This document shows positions 17,190 through 25,684 of a stretch of 64,000 nt of DNA, piece after piece. The translations under genes were made by a program, and so were the position numbers. The number at the start of each line of letters is the position of its first letter. Position 1 is the first letter of the stretch. The notes beneath the pieces are model-generated. The model ran no database searches and was not told where the DNA came from. It saw nothing but the letters and a program-made list of their open reading frames with translations. This DNA comes from JAXLYX01 sp046351215 (GTDB lineage Bacteria; Myxococcota_A; Polyangia; Polyangiales; Houyiibacteriaceae): positions 62,001-126,000 of the forward strand of contig JAXLYX010000005.1 of assembly GCA_046351215.1 (NCBI GenBank), in the 5' to 3' direction.

Positions 17190-17936
17190 TCAGCGGGCAC
17201 GCCGCGGCGTCGACGTCGCGCGCCGTGACGGCTGCTTGCGCGCGCCGGGTGACGCGGCTCTCGCCCTCCGATCCTCCCCCTCGATCGCGCCCCGCACCAT
17301 CTCGACGATCCCGTCGATCAGGGCCTCGCGCGAGAGGTGCGGCGGACGCTCGACGAGCCATTTGAGGCCGACGAAGAGCACGCCGTTCACCGCGATGTAG
17401 AGCGTCGCGGAATTCGTGGAGATGCGGTAGCGCTCGGGTTCGCGGATCATCGCCTCGCGCACGGCGTCGAGGATCCGCGTCTCGAGCACGGTCGTGATCC
17501 CGTTCCTCGCGAGGAGCGGCGCGGCCTCGAGGATCTGGGCGACCACGTGGGCGTAGGGCTCCATGTGCACGAGCACGACCGTGAGCGCGGCCCGCAGCAT
17601 CTCGTCGATCGGTCGGTCGTGCGTGGAGGCGAACGCAGCGCGGAAGAGCTCCTCGGCGTCGAGCACGCCGCGCTCGATCATGGCGGCGAGGATCATGTCG
17701 CCGTTCGCGAAGTACTGGTACAGCGAGCCCGGGCTGATCCCCGCGACCTCGGCGACCCGGTTCGTGTTGAAGCCGATCGCCCCCTCCTCCACCAGCACCT
17801 TCATCCCGGCGTCGAGGACCGCGTGCACGGTCTCGATCGAGCGGGCCTGCTGGGGGAGCTTGAGGAGCGAGTTCCGGGGGAGCGCGCGCATATGCGAGTA
17901 GAATGCGAGCATATCTCGCTTTACAAGGAGAGTCAT
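17190..17936 (-). CDS. TetR-family regulator
   Basis: 248 aa as drawn; ATGs at 17912 and 17891 are equally good starts because none has a clear SD. N-terminal HTH: ARSIETVHAVLDAG, GFNTNRVAEVAGISPGSLYQ then YFANGDMILAAMI. The rest is the ligand-binding helical domain. The C-terminus is Arg-rich. It is divergent from the COQ4-like gene with only 35 nt between start codons, and an inverted repeat (17890-17914) overlaps its 5' end, suggesting autoregulation and control of the COQ4-like gene. Confidence 0.88.
   Translation of the reverse strand: MTLLVKRDMLAFYSHMRALPRNSLLKLPQQARSIETVHAVLDAGMKVLVEEGAIGFNTNRVAEVAGISPGSLYQYFANGDMILAAMIERGVLDAEELFRAAFASTHDRPIDEMLRAALTVVLVHMEPYAHVVAQILEAAPLLARNGITTVLETRILDAVREAMIREPERYRISTNSATLYIAVNGVLFVGLKWLVERPPHLSREALIDGIVEMVRGAIEGEDRRARAASPGARKQPSRRATSTPRRAR
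17890..17914. promoter_or_regulatory. Inverted repeat, candidate TetR operator
   Basis: ATATGC (17890-17895) and GCATAT (17909-17914) are an exact inverted pair flanking 13 nt; ATGCGAG also occurs twice in direct order within it. It lies at the start of tetR and upstream of the COQ4-like gene in an A/T-richer patch. Confidence 0.5.
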
Positions 17937-17971
17937 CGGTCCCGCGAGGGGGCCGCCCGAAGGAGGCCTCG

Positions 17972-18694
17972 ATGCCCGCCACCGCGTCCCGTCCGCTGCG
18001 CCCCGCCACCCCCGTGCACCTCGATGCGCCCACGCCGACGGAGCTCGCGGCCATCGTCCGGTCGATCGTCCGCGTGCTCGCCGACTCGAATCGGACGATG
18101 GACATCGTGAAGGCCGAGGAGCTGAGCGCGAAGGCGCAGGTGCGCTACCTCCGGGATCGCGTGCTCGAGGCGACGCCCGAGGGGCGGGAGCTCCTGCGGG
18201 ATCGACCCGAGCTCTCCGCGACCGACGTCGACGCGCTCCGGAAGCTCCCGGACGGAACGCTCGGCCGGGAGGTCGCCCGCTTCCTCGACCGCCACGGGCT
18301 CGACTACCACTTCGACGACGCCGCGGAGGTCTATCTCCAGGATCCGGAGGAGGCGTACGTCCTGCGTCGGTACCGCCGCACGCACGACCTCTTCCACGTC
18401 CTGCTCGACCTCGGGATCACGGGGCACGAGGAGGTCCTCGTGCATACCTTCACGCTCGCGCAGATGGGGATGCCGAGCTCCGTCGCGATCACGCTGCTCG
18501 GCGCGGTGAAGCACATGGTGCTCGAGCGTCGCTGGGATTGCCTGTCGCGCGGCCTCCGCGAGGCGTTCTACGCGGGACGACGGGCGAGCCCCCTGCTCGC
18601 CGTGCGTTGGGAGAGCCTCTGGGACGCGCCCCTCGACGACGTCCGCGCGCGCTACGGCATCGAGCCGGTGCGCGGCTACGCGGGAGCGGCCTGA
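17972..18694 (+). CDS. COQ4-family protein
   Basis: 240 aa; ATG 17972 preceded by GAAGGAGG. The diagnostic COQ4 metal-binding block is present: RRTHDLFHVLLDLGITGHEE, that is HDxxH followed about 11 residues later by Glu. COQ4 proteins act in ubiquinone ring modification (recently assigned to C1 oxidative decarboxylation) and bind a metal and prenyl lipid at the membrane. In bacteria, members often sit outside ubi operons, as here, beside a TetR gene. Whether it serves quinone synthesis or another prenyl/lipid is open. Confidence 0.85.
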   Translation: MPATASRPLRPATPVHLDAPTPTELAAIVRSIVRVLADSNRTMDIVKAEELSAKAQVRYLRDRVLEATPEGRELLRDRPELSATDVDALRKLPDGTLGREVARFLDRHGLDYHFDDAAEVYLQDPEEAYVLRRYRRTHDLFHVLLDLGITGHEEVLVHTFTLAQMGMPSSVAITLLGAVKHMVLERRWDCLSRGLREAFYAGRRASPLLAVRWESLWDAPLDDVRARYGIEPVRGYAGAA

Positions 18695-18704
18695 GACGGA
18701 AGAA

Positions 18705-18732
18705 GGGCGGCTCCACCTTCGCGGAGCCGCCC
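18705..18732 (-). terminator. Strong hairpin terminator between COQ4-like gene and dabA
   Basis: Perfect 10-bp stem GGGCGGCTCC (18705-18714) / GGAGCCGCCC (18723-18732) with an 8-nt loop, between convergent stops. On the minus strand it is followed by TTCTTCCGTC, favouring dabA termination; it may serve both genes. Confidence 0.75.
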
Positions 18733-18740
18733 CCGCAGCC

Positions 18741-21230
18741 TCAGTCGTCCGTCGAAGTCGGTGCCCACTCGGTCCCGCGGCGGGCGAAGACCTGCTTCGT
18801 CTCCCCGTCGAGCTGGAAGAGGTGGACCCACCCGTTCTCGACGAGCCGGCGCACCGTCTCGTGGCGCGCGACGATCCCGTCGATGGCCTCGCGGGGCGCC
18901 TCGACGAAGACCGAGAGCCGCCGCGGCGTGTGCACGAAGCGCTCGCCGTCGTGCAGCGACTGCATCGAGAGGCCGATCCGCAGGTCGCCCGCGTTCCCCT
19001 CGAAGACACCGATGCGTCCCCCGACCACGTTGTGCAGCACCTTGTTGCCGCTGCCGTACCGGAGGTTGTCGACCGTGGAGGCGTAGTACTGGAGGTTGAT
19101 CCAGTGCGTGACCACCATCGGCGCCGTGAGCAGGAGCTCGAGGATGCCGTAGCCCGCGTCCTCGGCGTGGCGGTAGTCGTGGAGGAAGCTGCGCCCGCCG
19201 AGGTCCATGTGACGGCTGCGCTCCCGGGGCGCGATCACGAAGACCGCGTTGTCGGCGAGGCCCCACTCGGGGCGCACCTCGGACCAGTCTCGCGACCGCG
19301 CCGTCATCGACTTCGCGAGCGCGGCGTCGTCGAGGCTCGAGAGGCCGAGCTTCGCCGCGCGCTCGCGGCGTGCGCGGCTCCCCGCGCTCGCGAGCCATCC
19401 GCGGAGCGCGTGGAGGTCTCCGGCATGCGAGGCCGGGACGTCCTCCGTCTCGAAGAGCTCCACCTCGTCCGTCGTCGTGTGGTGGAGCGCCGCGACGAAG
19501 CGGGTGGTGGCGGGGACGTGGATCCCGCGCTCCGCGAGCCCGGCGCGCACGGCGGGCTCGTTGAGCAGCGCGGCGGCCGCGCGCGCGTTCACCTCGCCCG
19601 TGCGTCCGCAGCAGGCGCCGCAGTCGAGGCCCGCGGCGTGCGGATTGTTCCGCGTGTCCGAGCCGTGACCGACCAGGAGGACGAGGCGGGCGAAGCCCTT
19701 CGCGAGGCTCATCGCGCGCAGCATGCCGGCCGCGAGGTCGACCTTCGCCGAGGCCTCGAGCGGGGCCCCGCCGACGAGACTCGCCAGCCGGGGTCGCCGC
19801 TCGGCGGCTTCGTGGCGCGACAGCCCCGCGTGGTCGGGAGGCGTCGTCCGGCCGAGCCCGAGGGTCTCGCGCACGAGCGAGCCGGCCGCGAAGAGGCCCA
19901 TCGATTCGACGAAGGCGAAGCTCGAGACGGGCCCCGTCTTGAAGGCCCGGAAGGCCGACGCGACGCCGAGCCGCTCCTCCCGCCGAAGGTGGAGCTCCGG
20001 ATCCGACGTCGTGTCCGTGACCGTCATCTTCGGTGCGAGGGGGCCGGGGAGCTGCGGCCTCGCGGCGACCTGGCCGAGTGGGCGGTACTCGATCGGCAGG
20101 CCGAAGAACCCCGCGAAGCCGAGCGTCTCGACCTTCGTCGTCTCTCGCTCGAGAGCGCGCCGGAAGACCTCCGAGCGCACGTCGATGCAGAAGACCGCCT
20201 GGACCGCGACGTCCGCTCGCGCCTCGGCCTCGAAGCCGGCGGGCAGCGCCCGGCAGAGCTCCTCCTGGTAGGCGAGCTCGAGCGCTTCCTGGAAGATCCA
20301 ATCCTGCGCGAGGGCTTTCTGCGCGCCGGTGTCGACGGCAGTGAAGCTCGCCATCGCGAGCTGCCAGCGCGAGGCCACCGACCTGCCGCCGTTGCGGAAG
20401 AGGATGAGCTCCCAAGCGAGCCGGATGGCCAAGAGCTCCTCGAGCGCGTGGTCGTCCGAGCCCTCGAGCCGCGCGACGAACCGCCTGTACGCACAGACCG
20501 CCGCCCAACCGTTGAGGTCGAGGAGCAGCCCGAGGAGGTACGTCTCCCACTCCCGCTCCGGCAGGTCGAGCTCGTCGAGCGCGAGCCTGGCCATCTCGAA
20601 GGCCGTCTCGGGCAGCTCGCGGACGGTGGAGCGGAAGCCGCGGAGGCCCATCAGGAGGCCCGGAGAACGGTCGTGCAGCGACTTCCTGCGCCAGCTCGCG
20701 TAGAGGCCGCCCTCGCGATCGGGCCCGAGCGAGGACTGGGACTCGTCGAAGTAGGCCGCGCAGAACTGGCTCGTGTCGTACGTGACGTACTCGCGAAAGG
20801 ACATCTCGTAGACGAGGTCGCGCTGGGCGTCGACCACGTCCATCACCCGTGCGCGCCGCGCGATCCGGGGCTCCTCCGAGCGCAGCAGGACGAGGGCGCG
20901 CTCGACGCTCAGGTCGAGGCCGCGGCGCGCGATCGCCTCGCGCAGGTGCGTCTCCCCGAAGCGGCCCTCCTCGAACGCCTGCCGGTAGTAGGCGCGCGGC
21001 ATGAGGAGCCGCGCCCCCGAGAGGGCCGCGAGCTCGGTCGAGACGCGCGGGAGGGGTTTGTCGATCATGCCCCAGAAGGGGTTCACCGCGATGAACCGGT
21101 CGAGGGGCCAGGTCGGCGCGATGCGCTCGGTCGCCCGGCGCATCGCCGCCGCGACCTTCCCTCCGAGCTCTTCGTTCGCGTTCGGGACGCGGTGGAGCGC
21201 GTCCTTCGACATCGGATTCGTCGTCGCCAT
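18741..21230 (-). CDS. dabA: DabA, inorganic carbon accumulation subunit (DUF2309)
   Basis: 829 aa; ATG 21230 is 2 nt after the dabB stop, so translation is coupled. The carbonic-anhydrase-like Zn site of DabA is intact: Cys and Asp in VFCIDVRSEVFRRAL (near residues 346-348), His in VGHGSDTRNNPHAAG (near 520) and Cys in LDCGACCGRTGEV (near 536). These positions almost coincide with those reported for Halothiobacillus DabA. With DabB it forms a membrane complex that hydrates CO2 vectorially to bicarbonate using an ion gradient, raising cytoplasmic bicarbonate. No RuBisCO or carboxysome genes are in the window; supplying bicarbonate to carboxylases of a heterotroph is a plausible role. Confidence 0.95.
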   Translation of the reverse strand: MATTNPMSKDALHRVPNANEELGGKVAAAMRRATERIAPTWPLDRFIAVNPFWGMIDKPLPRVSTELAALSGARLLMPRAYYRQAFEEGRFGETHLREAIARRGLDLSVERALVLLRSEEPRIARRARVMDVVDAQRDLVYEMSFREYVTYDTSQFCAAYFDESQSSLGPDREGGLYASWRRKSLHDRSPGLLMGLRGFRSTVRELPETAFEMARLALDELDLPEREWETYLLGLLLDLNGWAAVCAYRRFVARLEGSDDHALEELLAIRLAWELILFRNGGRSVASRWQLAMASFTAVDTGAQKALAQDWIFQEALELAYQEELCRALPAGFEAEARADVAVQAVFCIDVRSEVFRRALERETTKVETLGFAGFFGLPIEYRPLGQVAARPQLPGPLAPKMTVTDTTSDPELHLRREERLGVASAFRAFKTGPVSSFAFVESMGLFAAGSLVRETLGLGRTTPPDHAGLSRHEAAERRPRLASLVGGAPLEASAKVDLAAGMLRAMSLAKGFARLVLLVGHGSDTRNNPHAAGLDCGACCGRTGEVNARAAAALLNEPAVRAGLAERGIHVPATTRFVAALHHTTTDEVELFETEDVPASHAGDLHALRGWLASAGSRARRERAAKLGLSSLDDAALAKSMTARSRDWSEVRPEWGLADNAVFVIAPRERSRHMDLGGRSFLHDYRHAEDAGYGILELLLTAPMVVTHWINLQYYASTVDNLRYGSGNKVLHNVVGGRIGVFEGNAGDLRIGLSMQSLHDGERFVHTPRRLSVFVEAPREAIDGIVARHETVRRLVENGWVHLFQLDGETKQVFARRGTEWAPTSTDD

Positions 21231-21232
21231 GG

Positions 21233-22831
21233 TCAAGCCTCCGAGATCTCGGGGTTCAGGATCGGGTGGTGCGGTGTGGTCCGTTCGGGCAGGTGCGGGG
21301 GCCAGAGCCGGAAGGTCCATCGCGTGAAGAGCTCGTCGAGGAAGAGCCCTGCGAAGAGGTAGGGATGGAGCGTCCGCGCGAGCCGTCCGCGGGGCGCCGC
21401 CCGGAGCAGGGAGTCGAGGACGAAGAGGGCCGTGAAGCCCACGAGGGCGAGGATCGACGAGGCGCCCGCGTGGACGCCCTCGGTCGGCACGAGCCCCTCG
21501 GCCGCGAAGGCATGGGCGAGGCCGAAGAGCGCGGCGACGGCGAGGCCGCGCAGCGAGAGCGCGAGGAAGCCGCGCACGCCGTGCACCGGCTTGCGCATGG
21601 GCAGCGAGAGCAGCGAGAGGACGAGCAGGACGACGAAGGGCAGGTCGTGGAGCGCGAGCCCTCCGGACGTACCGGCGAGCGCGACCGTGGCCACGGACGC
21701 CGAGACGACCGCGAGGAGGAAGAGCGCGGCGACGCTGCTCCCGAACGTGAGCACCGAGGGGGCACGCTCGCGGCCCTCGACTCCGCTCCGATGCACGTCC
21801 ACCACGCTCCCCGCGGAGAGGAAGGCGTGCGCCTTGTAGAGCGAGTGGGCGACGAGGTGGAAGAGCGCGAGCCCGAAGGCGCCGAGACCGCACTCGAGGA
21901 GCATCAGGCCCATCTGCGCGATGGTCGACCATGCGAGCGCGACCTTGATGCTCACGCGCGTGGAGACGACCAGCGAGGCGACGACCGCCGTGACCGTGCC
22001 GAGCGCCACGAGCGAGGTCGCGGCGACGTCGGAGCGCAGGAGGAGGGGCGCGAGGCGGATCATCAGGAAACCGCCGAGGTTCACGATCCCGGCGTGGAGC
22101 AGGGCCGAAACGGGCGTCGGCGCTTCCATCACCTGGGTGAGCCAGCCGTGGAAGGGAAGCTGGGCCGACTTCAGCGCGGCCGCGACGACGAAGAGGAGCG
22201 TGGCGACCTCGAGCGACGTCGGGAGGTCCTCCCGGCCGTCGAGGAAGCCCTCGAGGGAGCGGAGGTCGACGCGGCCGACCACCGAGTGGACGAGCGCGAT
22301 CCCGCCGAGGAGGAAGCCGTCGGCGAGGCGGCTGACGAGGAACTTCTTGTGAGCCGCGACGAGGGCCGGCGTCCTGTCCTCGTAGAACGTGAGGAGGCGA
22401 TGGAGCGCGAGGCTCGTCCCCATCCACGCGGCCGCGAGCAGGAGGAGATGGTCCGCGAGGAGCAGCAGGGTCACGCACGCGAGGGTCGCGCCGAGCCAGC
22501 GGACGTAGCGCAGGCTGCCGGCGTCCCCGGCGAGGTAGGCCCGCGAGTAGCGGGCGATGACCAGACCGAGGAAGGTCACGAGGACGAGCATCACGCCCGT
22601 CACGAGGTCGAAGCGGAGCGCACGGAGGGCGGGATGCGGCGCCGCTCCGGCGGGAGCGAGGAGCACGGTCGCCAGCGAGAGCAGGGCGAAGGCGAGCGAG
22701 AGGCCCGAGGCGGCCGAGATCGGTCGGAACGGATCGCGGCGCCAGGGGACGAGGGAGGAGGACCCGAAGGTCAGGGGGATGCCGAGGGCGAGGCCCTGAG
22801 CGAGGTGCAGCCAGGCGGAGCTCGATTGCAT
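21233..22831 (-). CDS. dabB: DabB, NuoL/MrpA-like ion-translocating subunit
   Basis: 532 aa, about 12-14 hydrophobic helices. Proton_antipo_M-type core with the conserved Lys/His helices: AHKKFLVSRLADGFLLGG, VVAAALKSAQLPFHGWL and LVAHSLYKAHAFLSAGSVVD. Homologues are annotated NADH dehydrogenase subunit 5, but the immediate dabA partner defines it as DabB. It provides the cation-translocating path energising DabA. No other complex I genes are nearby, ruling out a Nuo operon. First gene of the two-gene operon, divergent from the LysR gene with a 74-nt spacer. Confidence 0.94.
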   Translation of the reverse strand: MQSSSAWLHLAQGLALGIPLTFGSSSLVPWRRDPFRPISAASGLSLAFALLSLATVLLAPAGAAPHPALRALRFDLVTGVMLVLVTFLGLVIARYSRAYLAGDAGSLRYVRWLGATLACVTLLLLADHLLLLAAAWMGTSLALHRLLTFYEDRTPALVAAHKKFLVSRLADGFLLGGIALVHSVVGRVDLRSLEGFLDGREDLPTSLEVATLLFVVAAALKSAQLPFHGWLTQVMEAPTPVSALLHAGIVNLGGFLMIRLAPLLLRSDVAATSLVALGTVTAVVASLVVSTRVSIKVALAWSTIAQMGLMLLECGLGAFGLALFHLVAHSLYKAHAFLSAGSVVDVHRSGVEGRERAPSVLTFGSSVAALFLLAVVSASVATVALAGTSGGLALHDLPFVVLLVLSLLSLPMRKPVHGVRGFLALSLRGLAVAALFGLAHAFAAEGLVPTEGVHAGASSILALVGFTALFVLDSLLRAAPRGRLARTLHPYLFAGLFLDELFTRWTFRLWPPHLPERTTPHHPILNPEISEA

Positions 22832-22870
22832 GCCCGATGCTTACGGCCCGGACAGCTTCTGGAAAATGAC

Positions 22871-22904
22871 ATAATATCGACTATAACGTTCTCGGAAACA
22901 GAAC
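22871..22904. promoter_or_regulatory. Two dyads between dabB and its LysR regulator
   Basis: An A/T-rich imperfect dyad (ATAATATCGACTAT, 22871-22884) is followed by a perfect inverted repeat GTTCT-N7-AGAAC (22888-22904), which contains a LysR-type T-N11-A spacing and ends 1 nt before the lysR ATG. Placement fits a divergent LysR activation/autorepression site. Confidence 0.55.
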
Positions 22905-22905
22905 G

Positions 22906-23808
22906 ATGTCGAGCCCCGGCCGCCTGAACTTCCACCACCTCCACTACTTCTGGGCCGTCGCCCGCGAGGGAAACCTGACGCGGGCGGCGAAGCAGCTGCG
23001 CATCGCGCCCTCGGCCCTCTCGGCCCAGATCCGCCAGCTCGAGGACCAGCTGGGCGAGCCGCTCTTCGTGCGCCAGGGGCGGACGATGGCGATCTCGGAG
23101 GCGGGGCGCATCGCGCTCGACTACGCGGAGAGCATCTTCGCGGCGGGCGACGAGCTCGTCTCGACCCTGAAGGACGGTCGGAGCCGCGAGCAGGTGCTCC
23201 GCGTCGGGACGGTGGCCACCCTGTCGCGGAACTTCCAGGAGTCCTTCCTCGGACCCCTGCTCGGCGCCCCCGACGTCCGGCTACGGCTGCGCTCCGGCAG
23301 CCTCGACGACCTCGTCACGCGTCTCGTCGCGCACGACCTCGATCTCGTCCTCTCGAACCGCGCCGTCCAACCCGACGAGGGGCGCGCGGTCCGCACCCGC
23401 CGGATCGCACGCCAGGGCGTGAGCCTCATCGGACACGGCGTCCGGCACGGCTTCCGCTTCCCGGAGAATCTCGAGGACGTGGCGATGATCGTTCCGGGAC
23501 CCGAGAGCGAGATCCGTGCGGCCTTCGACGCGATGCTCGAGCAAGCCGGCATCCGCGCACGGATCGTCGCCGAGGTCGACGACATGGCGACGATGCGCCT
23601 GCTCGCCCGCGACACCGACTACGTCACCCTCCTCCCCTCGGTCGTCGTGCGCGACGAGCTCCGGAGCGGGGTCCTGCACGAGCTCTGCGTCGTCCCTGGG
23701 CTCTTCGAGAGCTTCTACGCGATCACCGTGGAGCGGCACTTCCCGCATCCGTGGCTCCGCACGCTGCTCGCGCGCGACGAGGCCGCGATCCTCGCGATGA
23801 ACCGCTAG
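22906..23808 (+). CDS. LysR-family regulator (NhaR-like) divergent from dabBA
   Basis: 300 aa. Starts with the NhaR-like sequence LNFHHLHYFWAVAREGNLTR, HTH AAKQLRIAPSALSAQIRQLE, then the periplasmic-binding-protein-like effector domain (VLRVGTVATLSRNFQESFL). It is oriented divergently from dabBA with a T-N11-A dyad at its own start, so it most likely regulates the dab operon in response to CO2/bicarbonate or a cation; the ligand is inferred only from context. Its TAG stop lies in a CTAG shared with the convergent metallo-beta-lactamase gene. Confidence 0.92.
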   Translation: MSSPGRLNFHHLHYFWAVAREGNLTRAAKQLRIAPSALSAQIRQLEDQLGEPLFVRQGRTMAISEAGRIALDYAESIFAAGDELVSTLKDGRSREQVLRVGTVATLSRNFQESFLGPLLGAPDVRLRLRSGSLDDLVTRLVAHDLDLVLSNRAVQPDEGRAVRTRRIARQGVSLIGHGVRHGFRFPENLEDVAMIVPGPESEIRAAFDAMLEQAGIRARIVAEVDDMATMRLLARDTDYVTLLPSVVVRDELRSGVLHELCVVPGLFESFYAITVERHFPHPWLRTLLARDEAAILAMNR

Positions 23809-24578
23809 CGCGGCGTGGCGCGCACGAGCTCCGCCGTGTGCGCGAGGAGCGTCGCGTCTCCCGGCGCCCCGTGGCCGGGCACGACGATCGCGGGCGTCGG
23901 AAACCGGGCCTCGACCGCGCGCAGCGACTCGCCCCACGTCTCGAGCGAGGCATCGGCGAGGTTGCCGATCGACGACGCCGAGGCCTCGCGGATCATGCAG
24001 CCGCCCACGAGGATCCGGCTCGCGGGGAGGAAGACGACGACGTTGTCGGGCGCGTGCGCCGCGCCCGGGAAGAAGACCTCCGCACGGGTTCCGTCCACGT
24101 CGAGGGGGAGCTCCCGCTCGAACGTCTCCGTCGGAGGCGGATAGCCCTGCGCCGCCGACCGTTCCGCGGTGAGGGCGAGCTCGTGCACGACGACGCCTCG
24201 GGCGAGCGCGGCTCGGATACCGCCGACGCGATCGTCGTGCGCATGGGTGACGACGAGGTGCGTCACGCGTCGGTGGTGTTCCCGCTCCACGTAGTCGAGC
24301 AGGGCCTCCGTCGGCTCGTCTCCCCACGCGGTGTCGACGAGGAGCGCCTCGCTCGACCCGAGGACGACGACGCCGTTCGACGAGATGCGCCCCCAAGCGG
24401 GAAGCGTCTTCCACGAGACGTGGAGCAGCACGTCCGGAGCGAGCGGCCGGACGAAGAGATCGTCCGCGAGGCGGGTCTCCGCCTCGGCGACGGGCGAGGT
24501 CGCCGATGGCCGCGAGGAGGCGCACGCGGCGAGGAGCAGGCAGGCGAGGAGCGCGACACGCGGCATGGACGCGAGCAT
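23805..24578 (-). CDS. Lipoprotein metallo-beta-lactamase, subclass B1-like
   Basis: 257 aa. N-terminal lipoprotein signal (LLACLLLAAC, lipobox Cys near residue 18), so it should be anchored in the outer or inner membrane facing the periplasm. All six zinc ligands of subclass B1 are present and in order: H-x-H-x-D in VVTHAHDDRVGG, His in PGAAHAPDNVVVF, Cys in ILVGGCMIREAS and His in IVVPGHGAPGD. SNGVVVLGSSEALLVDTAWG matches the B1 N-terminal half. B1 enzymes hydrolyse penicillins, cephalosporins and carbapenems. It starts 7 nt after the stop of an AraC gene, so it may be in that operon. Activity is predicted, not shown; GNLADASLETW is also B1-like. Confidence 0.9.
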   Translation of the reverse strand: MLASMPRVALLACLLLAACASSRPSATSPVAEAETRLADDLFVRPLAPDVLLHVSWKTLPAWGRISSNGVVVLGSSEALLVDTAWGDEPTEALLDYVEREHHRRVTHLVVTHAHDDRVGGIRAALARGVVVHELALTAERSAAQGYPPPTETFERELPLDVDGTRAEVFFPGAAHAPDNVVVFLPASRILVGGCMIREASASSIGNLADASLETWGESLRAVEARFPTPAIVVPGHGAPGDATLLAHTAELVRATPR

Positions 24579-24585
24579 ACGACGC

Positions 24586-25641
24586 TCAGCGGCCCGACCG
24601 CCAGGACGTTCGCGCGGGCGGAGCGGCCTCGGCCTCGAGGCGCGCGCGGAATTCGGAGGGAGGGACGTCCTCCCAGCGCTTGAACGCGCGACGGAAGTTC
24701 GCGAGGTCCGAGTAGCCGAGCGTGTAGGCGATCTCCTCGATGCTGAAGCGGCCCGACTTCAGGTGCTCGACGGCGAGCGTGTGTCTCACCTCCTCGAGCA
24801 GCTCGCGGAACGAGGTCCCTTCGTCGATCAGGCGCCGGTGGAGGGTGCGCGGCGTCATGTGGAGAAGCCTGGCCGTGACCTGCAGCGAGGGGAATCCGCT
24901 CTGCCGCTCGAGCAGGAGACGTCGCACCCGCGCGGAGAGCGAGCGGCTCGAGGCCCCCCGCTCGAGCTCGCGCTGGAGGATGCGCGCCGCCTCGGCGTAC
25001 GCGGCCGGATCCGCCATGCGGAGGGCGAAGTCGAGGGCCTCGGGGGCCACGGTGAAGCCGGTCCAATCCTGCCCCCAGAGGACCTCGCAGCCGAAGAGCT
25101 CGCGCGCGAGCTCCGGGTAGTCGGGCGGCTCGAACGCGAAGGCGACCACACCGATGCGGACGGCCCCCATCGAGATCGTGTCCACGACGTTGCGGAGCGC
25201 CATGACGACCGCCTCGACCACGGGCCTCTCGATGTCGCCGAGCGGAAGCGTCTCGTGGAAGCGAACGCGGACCTCGTCGGGCTTCACCTCGGACGAGATG
25301 GAGAGAGCCGAGAGTCGGAGCTCGACGAAGCGCTCGAAGAGCTCGAGCGCCTGCCGCATCGTGCCGCTGCTCTGGGCCGCGTAGCCGAGGATGCCGTGCG
25401 TGTTCGCCTGCAGGCGCTGCCCGACGAAGAGGCCGAACGCCGGCTCGCGCGTGAGCACGAGCGCGTCGAGCACCAGCGTCCGGAAGGTCGAGAACGGAAC
25501 CGAGAGCTCGGGATCGTCGAGCGAGGCCTCGCGCAGGCCACTGCGCGCGAGCCAATGACCGACGTCCGCCCCGAGGCTCCGCACCTGGTCGGCGATGATC
25601 CGCAGGTAGTGGACCGGCAGCGTGAAGGCGGGGTCGGACAT
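24586..25641 (-). CDS. AraC-family regulator, probable regulator of the AlkB fusion gene
   Basis: 351 aa. Arabinose_bd-type N-domain (MSDPAFTLPVHYLRIIADQV start; ANTHGILGYAAQSSGTMRQA is typical) and C-terminal HTH_18: VTARLLHMTPRTLHRRLIDE and EEIAYTLGYSDLANFRRAFK. Such regulators frequently adjoin alkB and fatty-acid genes. It is divergent from the AlkB fusion with a TTGTCAA direct repeat between them, and co-directional with the metallo-beta-lactamase downstream. Ligand probably a hydrocarbon or fatty acid, inferred from context. Confidence 0.9.
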   Translation of the reverse strand: MSDPAFTLPVHYLRIIADQVRSLGADVGHWLARSGLREASLDDPELSVPFSTFRTLVLDALVLTREPAFGLFVGQRLQANTHGILGYAAQSSGTMRQALELFERFVELRLSALSISSEVKPDEVRVRFHETLPLGDIERPVVEAVVMALRNVVDTISMGAVRIGVVAFAFEPPDYPELARELFGCEVLWGQDWTGFTVAPEALDFALRMADPAAYAEAARILQRELERGASSRSLSARVRRLLLERQSGFPSLQVTARLLHMTPRTLHRRLIDEGTSFRELLEEVRHTLAVEHLKSGRFSIEEIAYTLGYSDLANFRRAFKRWEDVPPSEFRARLEAEAAPPARTSWRSGR

Positions 25642-25656
25642 GGGGGCTGGCGCCGA

Positions 25657-25684
25657 TTGTCAATAAATGACCCATCGTTGTCAA
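25657..25684. promoter_or_regulatory. TTGTCAA direct repeat, AraC-type site
   Basis: TTGTCAA at 25657-25663 and 25678-25684, 21 bp apart (two helical turns, same face), 16 bp upstream of the araC start and 78 bp upstream of the AlkB fusion. Tandem direct half-sites two turns apart are the usual AraC/XylS operator layout. Confidence 0.55.

Noticed and set aside
14509..18105. 1,198-codon open frame on the minus strand
   Set aside because: It runs antisense or out of frame through the DHFR-like, AKR, barrel and TetR genes; its translation is Arg/Ala-rich with no domain, as expected from GC-rich codon bias.
21233..22831. Complex I (NuoL) gene
   Set aside because: No other nuo genes; immediate coupling to dabA identifies it as dabB.
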